DNA of 64,000 nt from Drosophila persimilis (GCF_003286085.1 NW_020825326.1:1302001-1366000); one strand, 5' to 3'; positions 10,010 to 20,384 are shown, counted from the first letter of the stretch. The notes: generated by a model from the sequence alone, not told the origin. Numbers and translations are program-made.

Positions 10010-10014
10010 CGCTG
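10010..10014 (+). other. Target-site duplication CGCTG, right (copy 1)
   Basis: Five bases immediately after the CCATAGTG end; identical to 8816-8820. Confidence 0.85.
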
Positions 10015-10597
10015 TGGCTGGCGAAATCATACCTCAAACAATTGCAAGTACAAGGCATGCAAATGTCACAGCTGTGGAAAAATAGGTTAATTGGCGAACA
10101 TTTGTAAAAATAAATTTAAAAAAAAATCCGTAAATTATGTATCTCCAACAAAACATGACACCTATTCTGATAATAATTTTGATAATGATAATTATAACTT
10201 TTCTATCTATAGCGTTGATACAACCTCGACTGGTGGAGTATATTATTTACCTGTAAAAATTGATGGAAGCATAATGAAAATTGCTTGCGGCACTGGTGCT
10301 CCGTGCACATTGGTTTCAAAAACATTATACGAGAGCTTAAATAACAGCAGACCACTAAGAAAATGTCTAATTCCATATGTGGATTACAATGGAGATTCAA
10401 TCAAAGTTGTTGGTGAGTACGTGAGTGAGTTTGCTGAAGTTTTTGAGCTTCGTTTAGGTTCATATAATGCGAACACGATATCGTTACTGTTAAAAGAAGA
10501 TGCAAAACCAATATTTTTCAAGCCTAGGTCTTTACCATTAGCATGGAAAGAAAAGATTGAAGTGCAGCTACGAATATTCATAGATGATGGAATTTAA
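10015..10597 (+). pseudogene. Ty3/gypsy zinc knuckles, protease and start of RT (copy 1)
   Basis: Two CCHC knuckles are traceable around 10015-10110; the second has its His codon replaced by a TAA. The protease follows (residues about 50-75 of the 10091 frame). Its active-site loop reads C-G-T-G-A-P-C-T-L-V, so the usual catalytic Asp is Gly here. RT begins with F-K-P-R-S-L-P-L-A-W and W-G-T-P-L-V. Knuckles, protease and RT in this order are Ty3/gypsy. The element has no recognisable LTR in this window. Confidence 0.75.
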
Positions 10598-11060
10598 GAG
10601 CAAGTCGTTGGTTCTGAGTGGGGAACACCTTTGGTACCGATTTTAAGGGGTACCGCTTGAAGGGGGTACGCTGTATTCAAAACTTGACCTGTCAAATGCT
10701 TACAATCAGCTTAATTTAGATGAGCAGTCTCAAAATTTGTGCACTTAGAGCACTCATATTGGGCTATTGAAAGTTAAACGCTTACCATTTGGTATAAAAA
10801 CTGCGGCAGCTATTTTTCAAAAAACAATGGAAGGGTTGTTTCAGGGTATGCGAGGAGTAGTGGTTTATCAAGTTGACATAACAGTTACAGGACGAGATCT
10901 TCAAGAACATATTTCAAACCTAAAAGCTATACTTAGAAAACTAAAATCAGTTGGACTAAAATTAAATGACAAGAAATGTGAGTTCTTTAAGTCCAAAATT
11001 TGTTACCTAGGACAATTCACACTAGTTGGTTCGATTAACAAGATTAAAAGGTAGCGAGTA
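10598..11060 (+). pseudogene. Ty3/gypsy reverse transcriptase fragment (copy 1)
   Basis: RT palm segments are visible: S-K-L-D-L-S-N-A-Y-N-Q-L (about 10680-10715, with the first catalytic Asp), then R-L-P-F-G-I-K-T-A-A-A-I-F-Q (10776-10820), the box normally Y-x-D-D as Y-Q-V-D-I (about 10865-10880, one catalytic Asp changed to Val), and L-K-L-N-D-K-K-C-E-F-F (thumb side). A deletion near 10630 removes the connecting part, and a TAG breaks the frame near 10748. RNase H is missing; integrase follows after a short gap. Confidence 0.8.
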
Positions 11061-11159
11061 TTCTGGCTACATCTCCAAATCAAATGAACTTTCCGTGGAA
11101 TATGATTGTATCTTATGGGGAAAAAGAGTAGTAATTCCCACCAAACTAAGACACCAAGA

Positions 11160-11875
11160 CCAAGACTTCCCACCAAGACTAAGATTTTAGCTGAATTTCA
11201 TGCATCGCATTTGGGAATAGTAAAAACCAAAATGTTAGCACGTTCCTATGTGTGGTGGCCTTGGATGGATTCTGAAATTGAGAAATTAATTCGAGATTGT
11301 ATTCCTTGTCAGGAACTGTAATCAAGTCCAGAAAAGAGTCTGTTAATACCGTGGAAATCCACAGGAAAGGCTTGGAGTCGATTGCACATAGACTTTGCAG
11401 GACCAATCAGAGGTTTTCATTTATTGGTTATTATAGATTCTTATACAAAATGGGCAGAAGTATTCAAAATGAAGGAAATAACCTCATCGTTTACAATCAA
11501 CAAGCTTAGAGAAGTATTTTGTCGATATGGTTTACCAGACGTTTTAGTTAGTGACATAGACGACAGATTATTTCTGATGATTTTAAAACATTTATGAAAA
11601 ACAATGGCGTTTATCACATTTTTACTGCTCCAGGACATCCATCGCCTAATGGTCGAGCAGAAAATTTTGTAAAGACAGTTAAGAAATCATTATATGCAAA
11701 CATCAAGGGTAATGAAAGACAAGATTTTGACAAAATTTTAAATAGATTTTTGATCGATTACAGAAATAAGATTCATTGTACTACGGGCGAATCTCCTGCT
11801 AAGTTATTTTTTGGACGTACACTAAAAACAAGATTTTCGTTGTTAAAAGGGTTTCCCTAAACCCCTATACGAGGT
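11160..11875 (+). pseudogene. Ty3/gypsy integrase (copy 1)
   Basis: The H2C2 zinc region is partly kept: H-A-S-H-L-G-I-V-K-T-K, W-W-P-W-M-D, C-I-P-C-Q (11195-11318). The rve core follows with H-I-D-F-A-G-P (catalytic Asp, 11385), Y-T-K-W-A-E-V-F, G-L-P-D-V-L-V-S-D (second Asp), and A-P-G-H-P-S-P-N-G-R-A-E-N-F (Glu, about 11670). Frames change at about 11320 and 11590. The end F-F-G-R-T-L-K-T-R-F-S-L-L is the usual start of the C-terminal domain. The enzyme would insert the cDNA; this copy is inactive. Confidence 0.85.
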
Positions 11876-12602
11876 TGGTGTTGGACAGAATTTCGCTGCC
11901 GTTGCAAGGGAAGTTCTTGTACCGAAAAGTAAAAACGCAACCATTCATATGTAAGGTTTATTTGTGACTAAAAAATGCTCTGCTCGCAGGCAGATAGAGA
12001 CCGAACAGAATAGAGAACAAAAGGGAGATAAGAGAGCGTCGCTTCGTTACGTCTCTCACTCATACATACGTCTACATACTCATATGTCTGTCAATACATG
12101 CGTGCATTGCTAGAGATGGTCATTCTTCAACAGTTGGGACGCAAACAAGACTGAAGGAGCCCCGTCGGTAGTTGGCGAGGAGCGGCCGACGGTACAGGAC
12201 GCGGTCTCGTTTGCAGATCACTTTTTCATGCAGCCACGTAAAATTTACAGCTTCTCTCTGATGATCCAGGAAAATCGATGGGCCAGCGTGTTGATTCCCA
12301 GGCGATTCGGCGAAGAACTCCACTTTGCCAGTCACTCTCCGGTGCCGTAAGCGGTGCCTTACGGCGCCATGGTACGGGTCGCGCTAGGCTGGGGCGCGTA
12401 AGGTCCCTTGCTGCGGAAAAACGCGTGTCTCTAGCTAACCCCCCGGAGAATACGTTTCAGCATTAATATTACCCCAATGGCGGCGGCATCCTCGGATGTC
12501 TAAATATTACTCCAGACTCCGGCGGTACCCCACTGTTCCCTTGCTCCACTGCTCATGGGCTTTCCGACACTCAAAACTTTAACTTTGTTTCGTTCAATTC
12601 TG
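11876..12602. other. Unassigned segment between gypsy and LOA remnants (copy 1)
   Basis: Holds a purine-rich stretch (11980-12030), CATACATACGTCTACATACT-like simple sequence and a GC-richer second half. A 10-bp-stem hairpin lies at 12341-12368 (GGTGCCGTAA ... TTACGGCGCC, loop 8). The minus strand is open at 12120-12335 for 71 residues, with no recognisable domain. It may include gypsy C-terminus or LTR sequence, but no LTR ends are recognisable. Confidence 0.35.
12341..12368. repeat. Perfect-loop hairpin, GGTGCCGTAA stem (copy 1)
   Basis: Stem of 10 bp with one G-T pair and an 8-base loop. It recurs unchanged at 24234-24261 in the duplicate block. Confidence 0.6.
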
Positions 12603-13585
12603 AGATGATTATAAAATGTTCACTGCCTAAGAAGGCAAGTGGTCGGCTTGATCGTTGCACAGGAAAAGATCGAGGCTGAAAACCCGCTCTTGTCTCTTTT
12701 CATTTGCATGCACAAAAGGAATGATGGTGCGCGGACCAACTCCAGTGAGGACTCCCTACACATTCTACTCGACGCGCATTTCCCCGGGTGTAAAACTATC
12801 ATGCCGGCACACCTCCCAAGAGAGGGACCGGTAACCTCGATGGATCACATCCTCACAAAACGGAACATCAGCCGTGCAATAAACAGCCTCAACCCGTTCA
12901 AATCGCCAGGCCCGGGCCAGGTAATCCCGGCCCAACCTCAGAAGGCCGGGGAAACGGCCATCAACTGAACACAAGGTATCTTCAGGAAGATACTGGCTGT
13001 GGGTACAGCCCCGCGAGCTTGGCTTAAGGCAAAGATAGTCACCAAATCAGGGAAAGCCTCACACTCAACTGCAAAAGACTTTAGACCAATCAGCCTATCG
13101 TCCTTCTCGAAAACTGAGAGACCTGTAGGGCTGCAGCTGAGGACAACTATACACCCTCAGTTGCTGTCAGACGCACAGAATGCATACCGGCTGCAAAGTC
13201 GTGCACTATGTAGACGACGTTGCAATTATCTGCTCGGGAAAATACCGCCATAAAACCCTGCGAATTAGTGACCGCAAAGCTAGCGCCAAGTATAGTCCAA
13301 TGAATGTATCTAGTAATATTTAGGACGATCACCAAACAACTGGGCAAAGTTCGGCGAACCACCGCCCTATGTATCAGTGGAGCTCTTCGCACCACCCCTA
13401 ATGATGCGCTAAAGGTCATCCTATGCCCCCCGAGCCTTGATCTCGCAGGAAAGGAGCGGCCAGAAACAGCAGCAATAGGTCTAAGAGACTCAAATCGATG
13501 GGTGCCACAGCGCATAGACCACTCAGCCATACTAAACAACAGCAATATCGTCTCCGCTACAACGTGTAGCAAGGCAGTTGGTTAG
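12603..13585 (+). pseudogene. LOA/Bilbo-type non-LTR RT remnant (copy 1)
   Basis: Fragments of a LOA-clade RT in changing frames. H-F-P-G-C and I-S-R-A-I-N-S-L-N-P-F-K-S-P-G-P (12770-12925) form the RT start. G-T-A-P-R-A-W-L-K and A-K-D-F-R-P-I-S-L-S-S-F (13000-13110) follow. A large deletion leads to H-Y-V-D-D-V-A-I-I-C (13203-13232), which holds the catalytic Y/F-x-D-D box, and then R-T-T-A-L-C-I-S-G-A-L-R-T-T-P (13350-13400) of the thumb region. ORF1, endonuclease and RNase H are absent. The same family is represented more fully at 49.1-57.5 kb. Confidence 0.75.
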
Positions 13586-13735
13586 TATTTAAATAACAAA
13601 GACGCGCGTTGGTACACTAACCATACAGTATATACATAGATGTGCCAGACTTCGGCTCTGGCGTTCAGGTACTGACGCGTCATCATGAGAGAACGCAGAG
13701 AGAACATCTTGCATGTGTTAGTACACGCGCAATAT
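13586..13735. other. Short unassigned spacer before CCCAG element
   Basis: Contains a small GAGCC-type palindrome (GCCAGACTTCGGCTCTGGCG, 13649-13668) and no coding signal. It ends in GCGCAATAT directly before the CCCAGCAAACC end. Confidence 0.4.
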
Positions 13736-14202
13736 CCCAGCAAACCAAGCCAGCAAGCGAGCTTGTGGAGATTTTGAGGTTAAATTGAATTATAGGAAAA
13801 ATATAATCTTTTGATTAATCTCATTTTTTTTCTCAAGATCAAGGACTTAATCGCTATCAATGAAAAAACGTGTGATAAGTTTATAAGGAGCTCCTGGCGA
13901 CGAAGTTTTTCTCCTGGCGTGGGACAGACTCCAAAAAGTGTGTAAGAGGACTTCGAACCACTTTAGCACTAAGAAGTAAGTTCTACTATTTTAGCTTGTG
14001 TAATTCCCCTATTTTAAATATATTTTATATTGTCTACAGGTGCGTTTAAACAGAAGTTTGCGCTCGAGGATCAGGACTTCGACCATACAACTCAAAAATA
14101 TTTCCAAACGATATCGCAAAAGGCTCGCAAAAGATTCCTTTGCGAGATATCATAAATGTGTGGTTTTTATTTACTTTAGGTTTAATAATTCATTTGTATT
14201 TA
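13736..14202 (+). mobile_element. CCCAG-ended element A, 5' part only (block copy 1)
   Basis: Starts CCCAGCAAACCAAGCC. Its duplicate at 25629 runs on to an inverted end (GGTTTGCTGGG) at 26498. Here the element is cut off at 14203, where a related CCCAG element starts. It contains two exons of a DUF4806-like frame (see below). I do not recognise the family. Confidence 0.5.
13862..14115 (+). pseudogene. DUF4806-like spliced fragment in element A
   Basis: First exon (to 13975): C-D-K-F-I-R-S-S-W-R-R, then after a small frame-breaking change S-W-R-G-T-D-S-K-K-C-V-R-G-L-R-T-T-L-A-L-R. A 64-bp intron runs from 13976 (GTAAGT) to 14039 (CTACAG) in phase 1. Second exon: S-A-F-K-Q-K-F-A-L-E-D-Q-D-F-D-H-T-T-Q-K-Y-F-Q, after which the sequence turns into CGCAAAAGGCTCGCAAAAG repeats. 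The length, the conserved W-x-G...K core and the C-terminal helix resemble DUF4806, a domain of unknown function in insect proteins. Family assignment is from memory. Confidence 0.5.
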
Positions 14203-14698
14203 ATCCCAGAGGACCAAAAAGCGATAGTAAAACGGAACTATCATAAAATGTCCGGAAACGGACTTAGAAATGATAAAAATCCGGGAGCGATGAGTGAAGT
14301 CTCGCAAAATGCTCGCAGACGGACTTAGAAAAGAGCATTTACCGGACAAAAACCGAGTGACGACAAAGTCTCGCAAAACTATCACAAACGGACTTAAAAA
14401 CGGGCACAATACGCAAGAAACGCCGGATCACGTAATAGAACATGAACGAACATGTCAAACTGCGGCCCGGCACAACGCCGCCGTTTTTTCGTTTTGTGTT
14501 ATTTTGTGATTAAAAACCGCAGCAGAAGGACGTAAACGGGGAGTTAAATCATAAAAATAGTGAAGAAAAGGAAAAATCGGTAAGTAAATTATTATTTATT
14601 TAATAGTATAGTATAGTGCACAAAATTTGAGTTTGGGAGCAGTATAAGACCCCAAAAAGACAACAATCTACACATTCTGTGTATATATTTTTTTCTAG

Positions 14699-15145
14699 CC
14701 ATTTCGAGCATAACTTGCAGGAAGAAAGTTTCTTCAAAAATGTGGTAAGTGTTTTGCGTGAAACTCAGGAACTAAAAATATATTCAAAAATAATTCTGTA
14801 CAGATCGCAGAGTTAATGATGTCGGGCGAGAAAGCATTCGACAAATGGATTCGGAGTTCTTGGCGTACAATTGTGTCCGACGAGGTCGCACGACAGTGCT
14901 CTTGGCGGGGCACAGAGGAGAAAAAGTGCATTAGGGGCTTGCGGGTTACTCTGGCCATCTGTAGTAAGTATTATTTTCAAATTAATATGTATATTGTAAT
15001 ATAATAAACATGATTATTTGTTTACAGCGGGATTTAAGGAAAGATTTTCGTTAGAAGACGCCGATTTCGACCGAATCACGTAAAAATTTTTCCAGTACGC
15101 CCAGGACAGAGTGTCGAAGGAGAAAAAACAAATTAAATTTAATTC
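14699..15145 (+). pseudogene. DUF4806-like spliced gene in element B
   Basis: Exon 14699-14744 (H-F-E-H-N-L-Q-E-E-S-F-F-K-N-V), intron 14745-14803, exon 14804-14963 (I-A-E-L-M-M ... S-W-R-G-T-E-E-K-K-C-I-R-G-L-R), intron 14964-15027, exon from 15028 (G-F-K-E-R-F-S-L-E-D-A-D-F-D-R-I-T). All borders are GT/AG and frames join. A further donor at 14580 (GGTAAGTAA) and acceptor at 14698 suggest an upstream non-coding or leader exon. One TAA replaces the Gln codon kept in element A; then K-F-F-Q-Y-A-Q-D-R-V follows. The pattern of a Leu-rich start, W-x-G, and A-x-x-R end fits DUF4806, whose molecular role is unknown. Confidence 0.55.
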
Positions 15146-15249
15146 ACTAATATAATTTTTTAATCTATTTATGTACCACCAAAATTAAAAATTAATTAAA
15201 ATAAAATTAAAAATTATAAAAAACAAAAAAAAATTGTGCGTCCCTTTTC

Positions 15250-15405
15250 ATATTACCTTCGGCTCGCAAAAGATATCATAAAGGGCTCGCAAACGATATT
15301 GCAAAAGGCTCGCAAACGATATTGCAAAAGGCTCGCAAAAGATATCATAAACGGCTCGCAAAAGTCTCGCAAAAAATATCATAAAATGCTCGCAAAAGAT
15401 CCGTT
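15250..15405 (+). repeat. Direct repeats GGCTCGCAAAAGATATCATAAA
   Basis: About six imperfect 20-26 bp units, alternating GATATCATAAA and GATATTGCAAAA between GGCTCGCAAA blocks. Related units occur near the left end (14308-14375) and, inverted, at 15513-15540. Repeated subterminal motifs like this often bind a transposase. Confidence 0.75.
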
Positions 15406-15563
15406 TTTGAGCTACCGAAAATGAAACTTTCACTGCCACAAACTGAGCGACTAGTGATTAATTTTCTTATCGTTTTCGGATCTCAATTCGATAGTTTTAC
15501 ACTGAGTTTCGCTTAGCTCTCGTTTGCGATATCTTTTACGAAGTTTTGGTCCACTGGGTTCCC

Positions 15564-16775
15564 TCTTCAGTGACTTTCGTCATTGCTAAGTCGCTTACGC
15601 CGCCCGCATACGAACAGTAACGCTCAAGGAGAAGACAATTACCGGTGCCGTTATACTGTTTGCGTTGCTGATGAAGTCAGTCGGTGTCTCGATCATGATG
15701 GCTGTGCCCATGCATTTCTTCATATTAGAATAATACTTTGGAACCCCACTATTGTACTGACCCTAGGATTAACCTTAAAAGTGAATTTCGTATGATTCGG
15801 TTTGTTTGGATTATCATAAAGAAAGGTGCAGTTAGAAAAAAAGGAACTAAAACTAATACTCGCGCATACCGCCTATCTACTCTGACACACTGATATTTAC
15901 AAGTTTTCAGCCACCCTCATCGACCACATGGAAGCGCTTTCATCGTTGGACTTGATCGTACTGTGAGTGATAACCTGTGAACGTCTGCTATATGTGAATT
16001 CAAAATTTTACGCAAGTCGAAGCAACATTAAAGATTCCATGCCTCGACCGTAAACTTCCCAGCCGTACTGTAACGCTGACCAATCCAATGGTTCACGTGT
16101 TTGTTTTGTTCTGCTCTTTCGCAAGCAATGTAACTTTCTGCAATTCCGAATCTACCATTATTACTGAATATACTCTTTATAATTAGTTGACCCTAGTCTA
16201 ATAAGATCTTTCATCATGATATTTTTATATATATAATTAATCTTAATTGCAGCTTATTTGAACATATTATCCCTATTACTTTAATAGCCTTTATACATAT
16301 AGATTTTCCCTGTTAGCAGCCATGAGAGCTTGTAAGAAAGTTAATGAATAAACTGTTTGTAATGAATTCCCGTTAATTGTTGCCGTTATTAAAGAATCAT
16401 GTGACGCCGAGATGACGTAACCTAGCGAAGTAGAGCGTTTAATTTAGGGATCGTTACCTCTTACTCAGCATATTTGGACTGGTGCGATCAAGGAAGGGTG
16501 GGCATACCGAGTTGCAATGACACCGCAAGCAACTCCCGCTCGAATTCGTTCCGCTGACTCATCTCCCTAGACTGTCATTTCTCTGTAAATTTCTTCCGTC
16601 TTATTTTTATTGTCTTTGCTCCTAATGCTCGAGCTCGTGACGCGATCTCTCCCTACCCCACCCCCACTCTACCCGACTAACCATGAGACCGGCAGCAACG
16701 CGTGCATGGATCTCGATCATACCCTCCATCTGCTCGTCTACCGTTTCGGATCCTAGCCTCCTGCTTCGTTATCTG
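15564..16775. other. Unassigned unique segment between duplicated blocks
   Basis: About 1.2 kb, present only once, without a convincing reading frame. Its edges are the right end of CCCAG element B and the start of the second block (homologous to 4683 onward). It contains mixed AT-rich and moderately GC-rich sequence; 16500-16740 is CT-rich. I see nothing identifiable. Confidence 0.5.
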
Positions 16776-18065
16776 TTACAAGCTCTGTTTTGATCTCGTT
16801 CTTAGAACGACTTTACCGTAATCTATGCTTTTGGCGTTGCTCAGTGCTGCTCTATTTTTGCATTGATTTTGATTTGGTTGCGAAATTTTCAAACCAAATC
16901 TGGAGGTGGCCTTAAAAGGAAGGTAGACAAACGGGCAGACCGCATAATCATGAGGAAAATGAATCAGAATCCGCAAATATCGGTCAGGACTCTGGCCAAG
17001 GAACTTGACGAAGAACTTGACTTGGTTGTTTCACACGAAAAAGTACGCCAGGTTATTCTACGCCATAAATACTCTTCCAGAGTGGCACGAAAAAAAAACC
17101 GCTGCTTTCGTCGGTCAATGTGGAAAAGCGCTTCACTTTCGCTGTTAACATGATCAGTAAGCCGGCAGAGTATTGGGATGACGTCATATTTTGCGACGAA
17201 ACAAAAATGATGCTTTATTACAATGATGGTCCACCCAGAGTATGGCGCAAGCCGTTAACAGCTTTAGATAACCGAAACATCATTCCCACTGTAAAGTTTG
17301 GAAAATTTTCAGTTATGATTTGGGGGTGCATCTCTAGCCGAGGAAATATTGCATTTATTGAGAACACAATGGATGCCAAACAGTACCTCCAAATTTTAAA
17401 AACAAATTAAAAAAGCAGTGCGGAGAAATTTGGGCTCATTACGGGCAATAGGGTCAAATTCAAGTTTTATCAAGACAATGATCCCAAATATAGAGTCCAA
17501 TGTGAGAGCTTGGCTGCTTTACAACTGTGGAAAAGTTATTGATACACTACCCCAGAGCCCCGATCTTAGCCCCATTGAAAATTTGTGGGCCTACTTCAAG
17601 AAGAAAATGGGAAAAAGACAGCCCAAAAACCGTAATCAACTGAAAGAATTCATACTGAAAGAATGGCAAAAGATTCCCTTTGAGTATGACCTACAAAAAC
17701 TGATCAGTTCGATGAAACAACGACTCCAGCATGTAGTCAATGCTAAGGGAGGACATACGAAATATTAAAATAAGTTAAATACATATATTAAAAATTACAC
17801 TAAAAATTTTGAATTTATAAAATGAAAATATTTTGTGTAGACTTTCTTGACAGTTTCAAAAATGAGTAATCATTGTTTTTGTTATTTTTTAAGTTACCTA
17901 TTTATAGTATTGTTATTCTTTTTTCACAAACTACTTTATAATTAATCCCTGAATGGTTATGAATTAAACAAATTTGATAAATTTGAATCAAAGTCCATTA
18001 TTTTCTCATCCAAAGTCAATAAATTTAATTTATTTTCAGAGTGTAAAGAGTTTCTTGACATACTG
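16776..18065 (+). mobile_element. S-like Tc1 element, copy B (5' deleted)
   Basis: Same right end as copy A (terminus CATACTG at 18065, TA 18066-18067). The left inverted repeat is absent. The leader 16776-16888 is kept, but the transposase start codon region is deleted, so the protein frame resumes at K-S-G-G-G-L-K-R-K. Confidence 0.75.
16888..17768 (+). pseudogene. Tc1-like transposase, S-like family (copy B)
   Basis: Identical to 4998-5875 apart from a few changes near the start (G-L-K-R-K for G-R-K-R-K, D-R-I for E-R-I, K-M-N for K-I-N, H-E-K for H-E-T). It lacks the first ~50 codons, including the initiator and the first helix-turn-helix. The same three frame breaks as in copy A (over-long A run near 17090, stop at 17408, shift near 17498) are shared. 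They therefore predate the duplication or were copied by conversion. Confidence 0.85.
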
Positions 18066-18130
18066 TATGTACAATTGTGCGAATTGAATGTGAAAGAGGA
18101 AAACACAAAAAAGGCAGTTTTACACTGTAC

Positions 18131-18828
18131 TACCAAAGACTATACAATACCAAGATGTTGCAAGAGCGACCAAAAAGCTGTTCTATGGCGGGTCCTAACA
18201 TTAGAACCCAAAAGGCCCGAGGGAGCGCGCGGGGTTTCAATTCCCTTTTCGCCTGTACTTCGTCTCTACCGCGACCCCGCTGCACATCGGTTTCGTCTGT
18301 TCGGCAATTCTGGACTCTCGAGCCTCAGCACCGTCGAAGCGGTGGTCGCGGATCGCCGATGTCTTTGGAGCGGCACAGTGGGACCTATGGCCGTCTCAGC
18401 TTGCTAAATTAGTTAGTGAATATGAGTTCAATAAATATTTGCACACTGAAAAAATGTTAAACTTTAAACTAAAACAACCTTGAAAATTCGATTGGAAAAT
18501 TCTCTATTAGATGCGTACAATAAATTTATCTAAAGCACTCATACAATTTTTTGACTATTTCGGCTGAGTCCCCACTGTGCCGCGCCAAAGACACCAGCGA
18601 CCACGCTGCCCTACGGTTCCGGCACGCAGACGATTCATATTTTGTTTTTGTATTCTTTCTCTCGAGACACACCGACTCGACGCTGACCGAGGCATTGACG
18701 AAGCCGAGTAGCGTAAAAGAGAATTGAAGTAATAGCCCCGCGCGCCCGTACAGTGAAGCGTCAAACAAAAATTGAAAAAGAATTTGTTTCTCATGCAACA
18801 TCTTGGTATTGTATAGTCTTTGCTGTTA
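18131..18828. repeat. Long imperfect inverted repeat (foldback), copy B
   Basis: Base-for-base equivalent of 6238-6935: arms 18131-18398 and 18558-18828, with the same divergence between arms. Confidence 0.65.
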
Positions 18829-20382
18829 TCAAAATGTGTTTAAGCTGTAGGTATGACGAAAAAAAGGGCAAAATTCCAAGACAAACGATAAAGAAATCAA
18901 AAAAGCGGCATGTATGACTCTGTCTATTAATTCTTTGCAATATGTAAACTTTGAAATTGATTGAAAGAAGACGAAGGAAAAACAAACGGGACATCAAAAT
19001 CAAAAACGACCAGACGCGTGCTTTTCTTAAGTTTACAAATTTTCTTGCATTCCGTTCAGTTTCTTGTGTTATTTGAAGTTTTAGCAATGCCCGGTAAACG
19101 AACAGATGATAATCTGATACAATTGGTATATTTTAATTATGGCAAAGGAAAGACAGCTAAAGAGTTGGCCAAGATGTTCAATATTAAGTTGAGAACAGTC
19201 TATAATATTATTAAACGTGCGGAAAAAGAAAATAGGCTAGAATTGCAGACCTCTACCGGCAGACCAAAAAAGCTTTCTCGGCGGGATTGCTCGAAAATAT
19301 GGAAAACCGTGGAAAATAAGCCACAAACAAGCCTCAGAGAGTTGGTCAATGATATAAAAATTAATCTAAACAAGACCGTTTGCCCTGAGACTGTGCGAAA
19401 AGTTTTAAATGTCCACAGATACTCCTCACACGTGGCAAGGAAGAAGCCGTTGCTGTCCACAGCTAATATTGAGAAACGCTTAAACTTTGCGATATTTAAT
19501 GTTGACAAGCCTCCCGAGTACTGGGACGACGTGATTTTTTGTGACGAAACCAAGATCATGCTGTATTATAATGATGGGCCTGGAAAAGTTTGGCGTAAGC
19601 CGAATACAGCCCTCCAGTCAAAGAACATTGTGCCCACTGTGAAATTTGGCAAGCTTTCAGTGATGTTTTGGGGCTGTATTTCTTCCAAAGGTGCTGGAGA
19701 GCTGCGCATTTTCAATTACATTATGACCAAAGAATTTTATTTTGACATTTTAAAGAATGAATTGACAAAAAGTGCTCAGAATGCAGAATTTTGGCTTCGT
19801 TGATCCACAGAACACCAGCAAACTTAAATACAAGCTGTACCAGGACAATGATCAAAAGCACAAATCATTCATTTGCCGCACTTGGCTACTTTACAATTGC
19901 AACAAAGTCATTGACACGCCCCCCCAGAGTCCGGATCTTAATCCTATCGAGAATTTGTAGGCCTTGTTAAAGAAAAGGTTGGCCAAACGACGCCCTACCT
20001 CAAAAAGTAATTTGATTCTGTGTATAAACGAGGAGTGGCTAAAAATACCCGAATATTACGACATAAATGTCCTAATATCATCGATGTCGCGACGTCTCAG
20101 AGGAGTATTGGATGCTAATGGAGGGCATACAAAATATTAGCCAAATAGAGCTGCATCCTTTAAGGATATACATTTTTTAAAATTACTTTTTGCATTTTAT
20201 GAATTGTTTATGTTTTTGTTTCTTTTTCATTTTCTTTTGTTACCTATTTTGTTAAGAATAAACTAAAGAAAACCATTGTATAGGACTGAACATGAAAACA
20301 AGTGCCTTTTCTAATAAATAATTATGATTAAGTTGAACTTGCGTGACTTTTTTCATTTTGCAAACAATTAATAGACACACTG
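18829..20382 (+). mobile_element. Second Tc1-like element (MPGKRTDDN family), copy 2
   Basis: Duplicate of 6936-8489 with the same truncated left repeat and the same right terminus beside TA (20383-20384). Confidence 0.7.
19087..20140 (+). pseudogene. Tc1-like transposase, MPGKRTDDN family (copy 2)
   Basis: Same as copy 1, including the frameshift near 19793 and the TGG-to-TAG stop at 19958-19960. One difference changes F-N-D-I-M to F-N-Y-I-M (base 19718). The D-E-T-K and P-I-E-N catalytic segments are unchanged. Catalysis is impossible without both of the broken parts. Confidence 0.85.
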
Positions 20383-20384
20383 TA

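Larger units (their letters stand above)
14203..15563 (+). mobile_element. CCCAG-ended element B with DUF4806-like gene
   Basis: Left end CCCAGAGGACCAAAAAGCGATA; right end, complemented, CCCAGTGGACCAAAACTTCGTA. The left edge coincides exactly with the point (14202/14203) where the two duplicated blocks diverge. Subterminal zones on both sides repeat TCTCGCAAAA / GCTCGCAAAAGATATCATAAA. The right subterminal zone shares TTTCACTGCCACAAACTGA with the right end at 26394-26412. Inside lie at least three exons of a DUF4806-like frame. No flanking target duplication is evident, which fits a recombinant right or left border. The superfamily is unknown to me. Confidence 0.5.

Noticed and set aside
12120..12335. 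Minus-strand 71-residue frame as a host gene
   Set aside because: Duplicated unchanged within the transposon block, between gypsy and LOA remnants, with no domain and no splice signals.
15250..15405. CRISPR-like array of short repeats
   Set aside because: Units are adjacent and diverged with no regular spacers, there are no cas genes, and the context is insect transposons.
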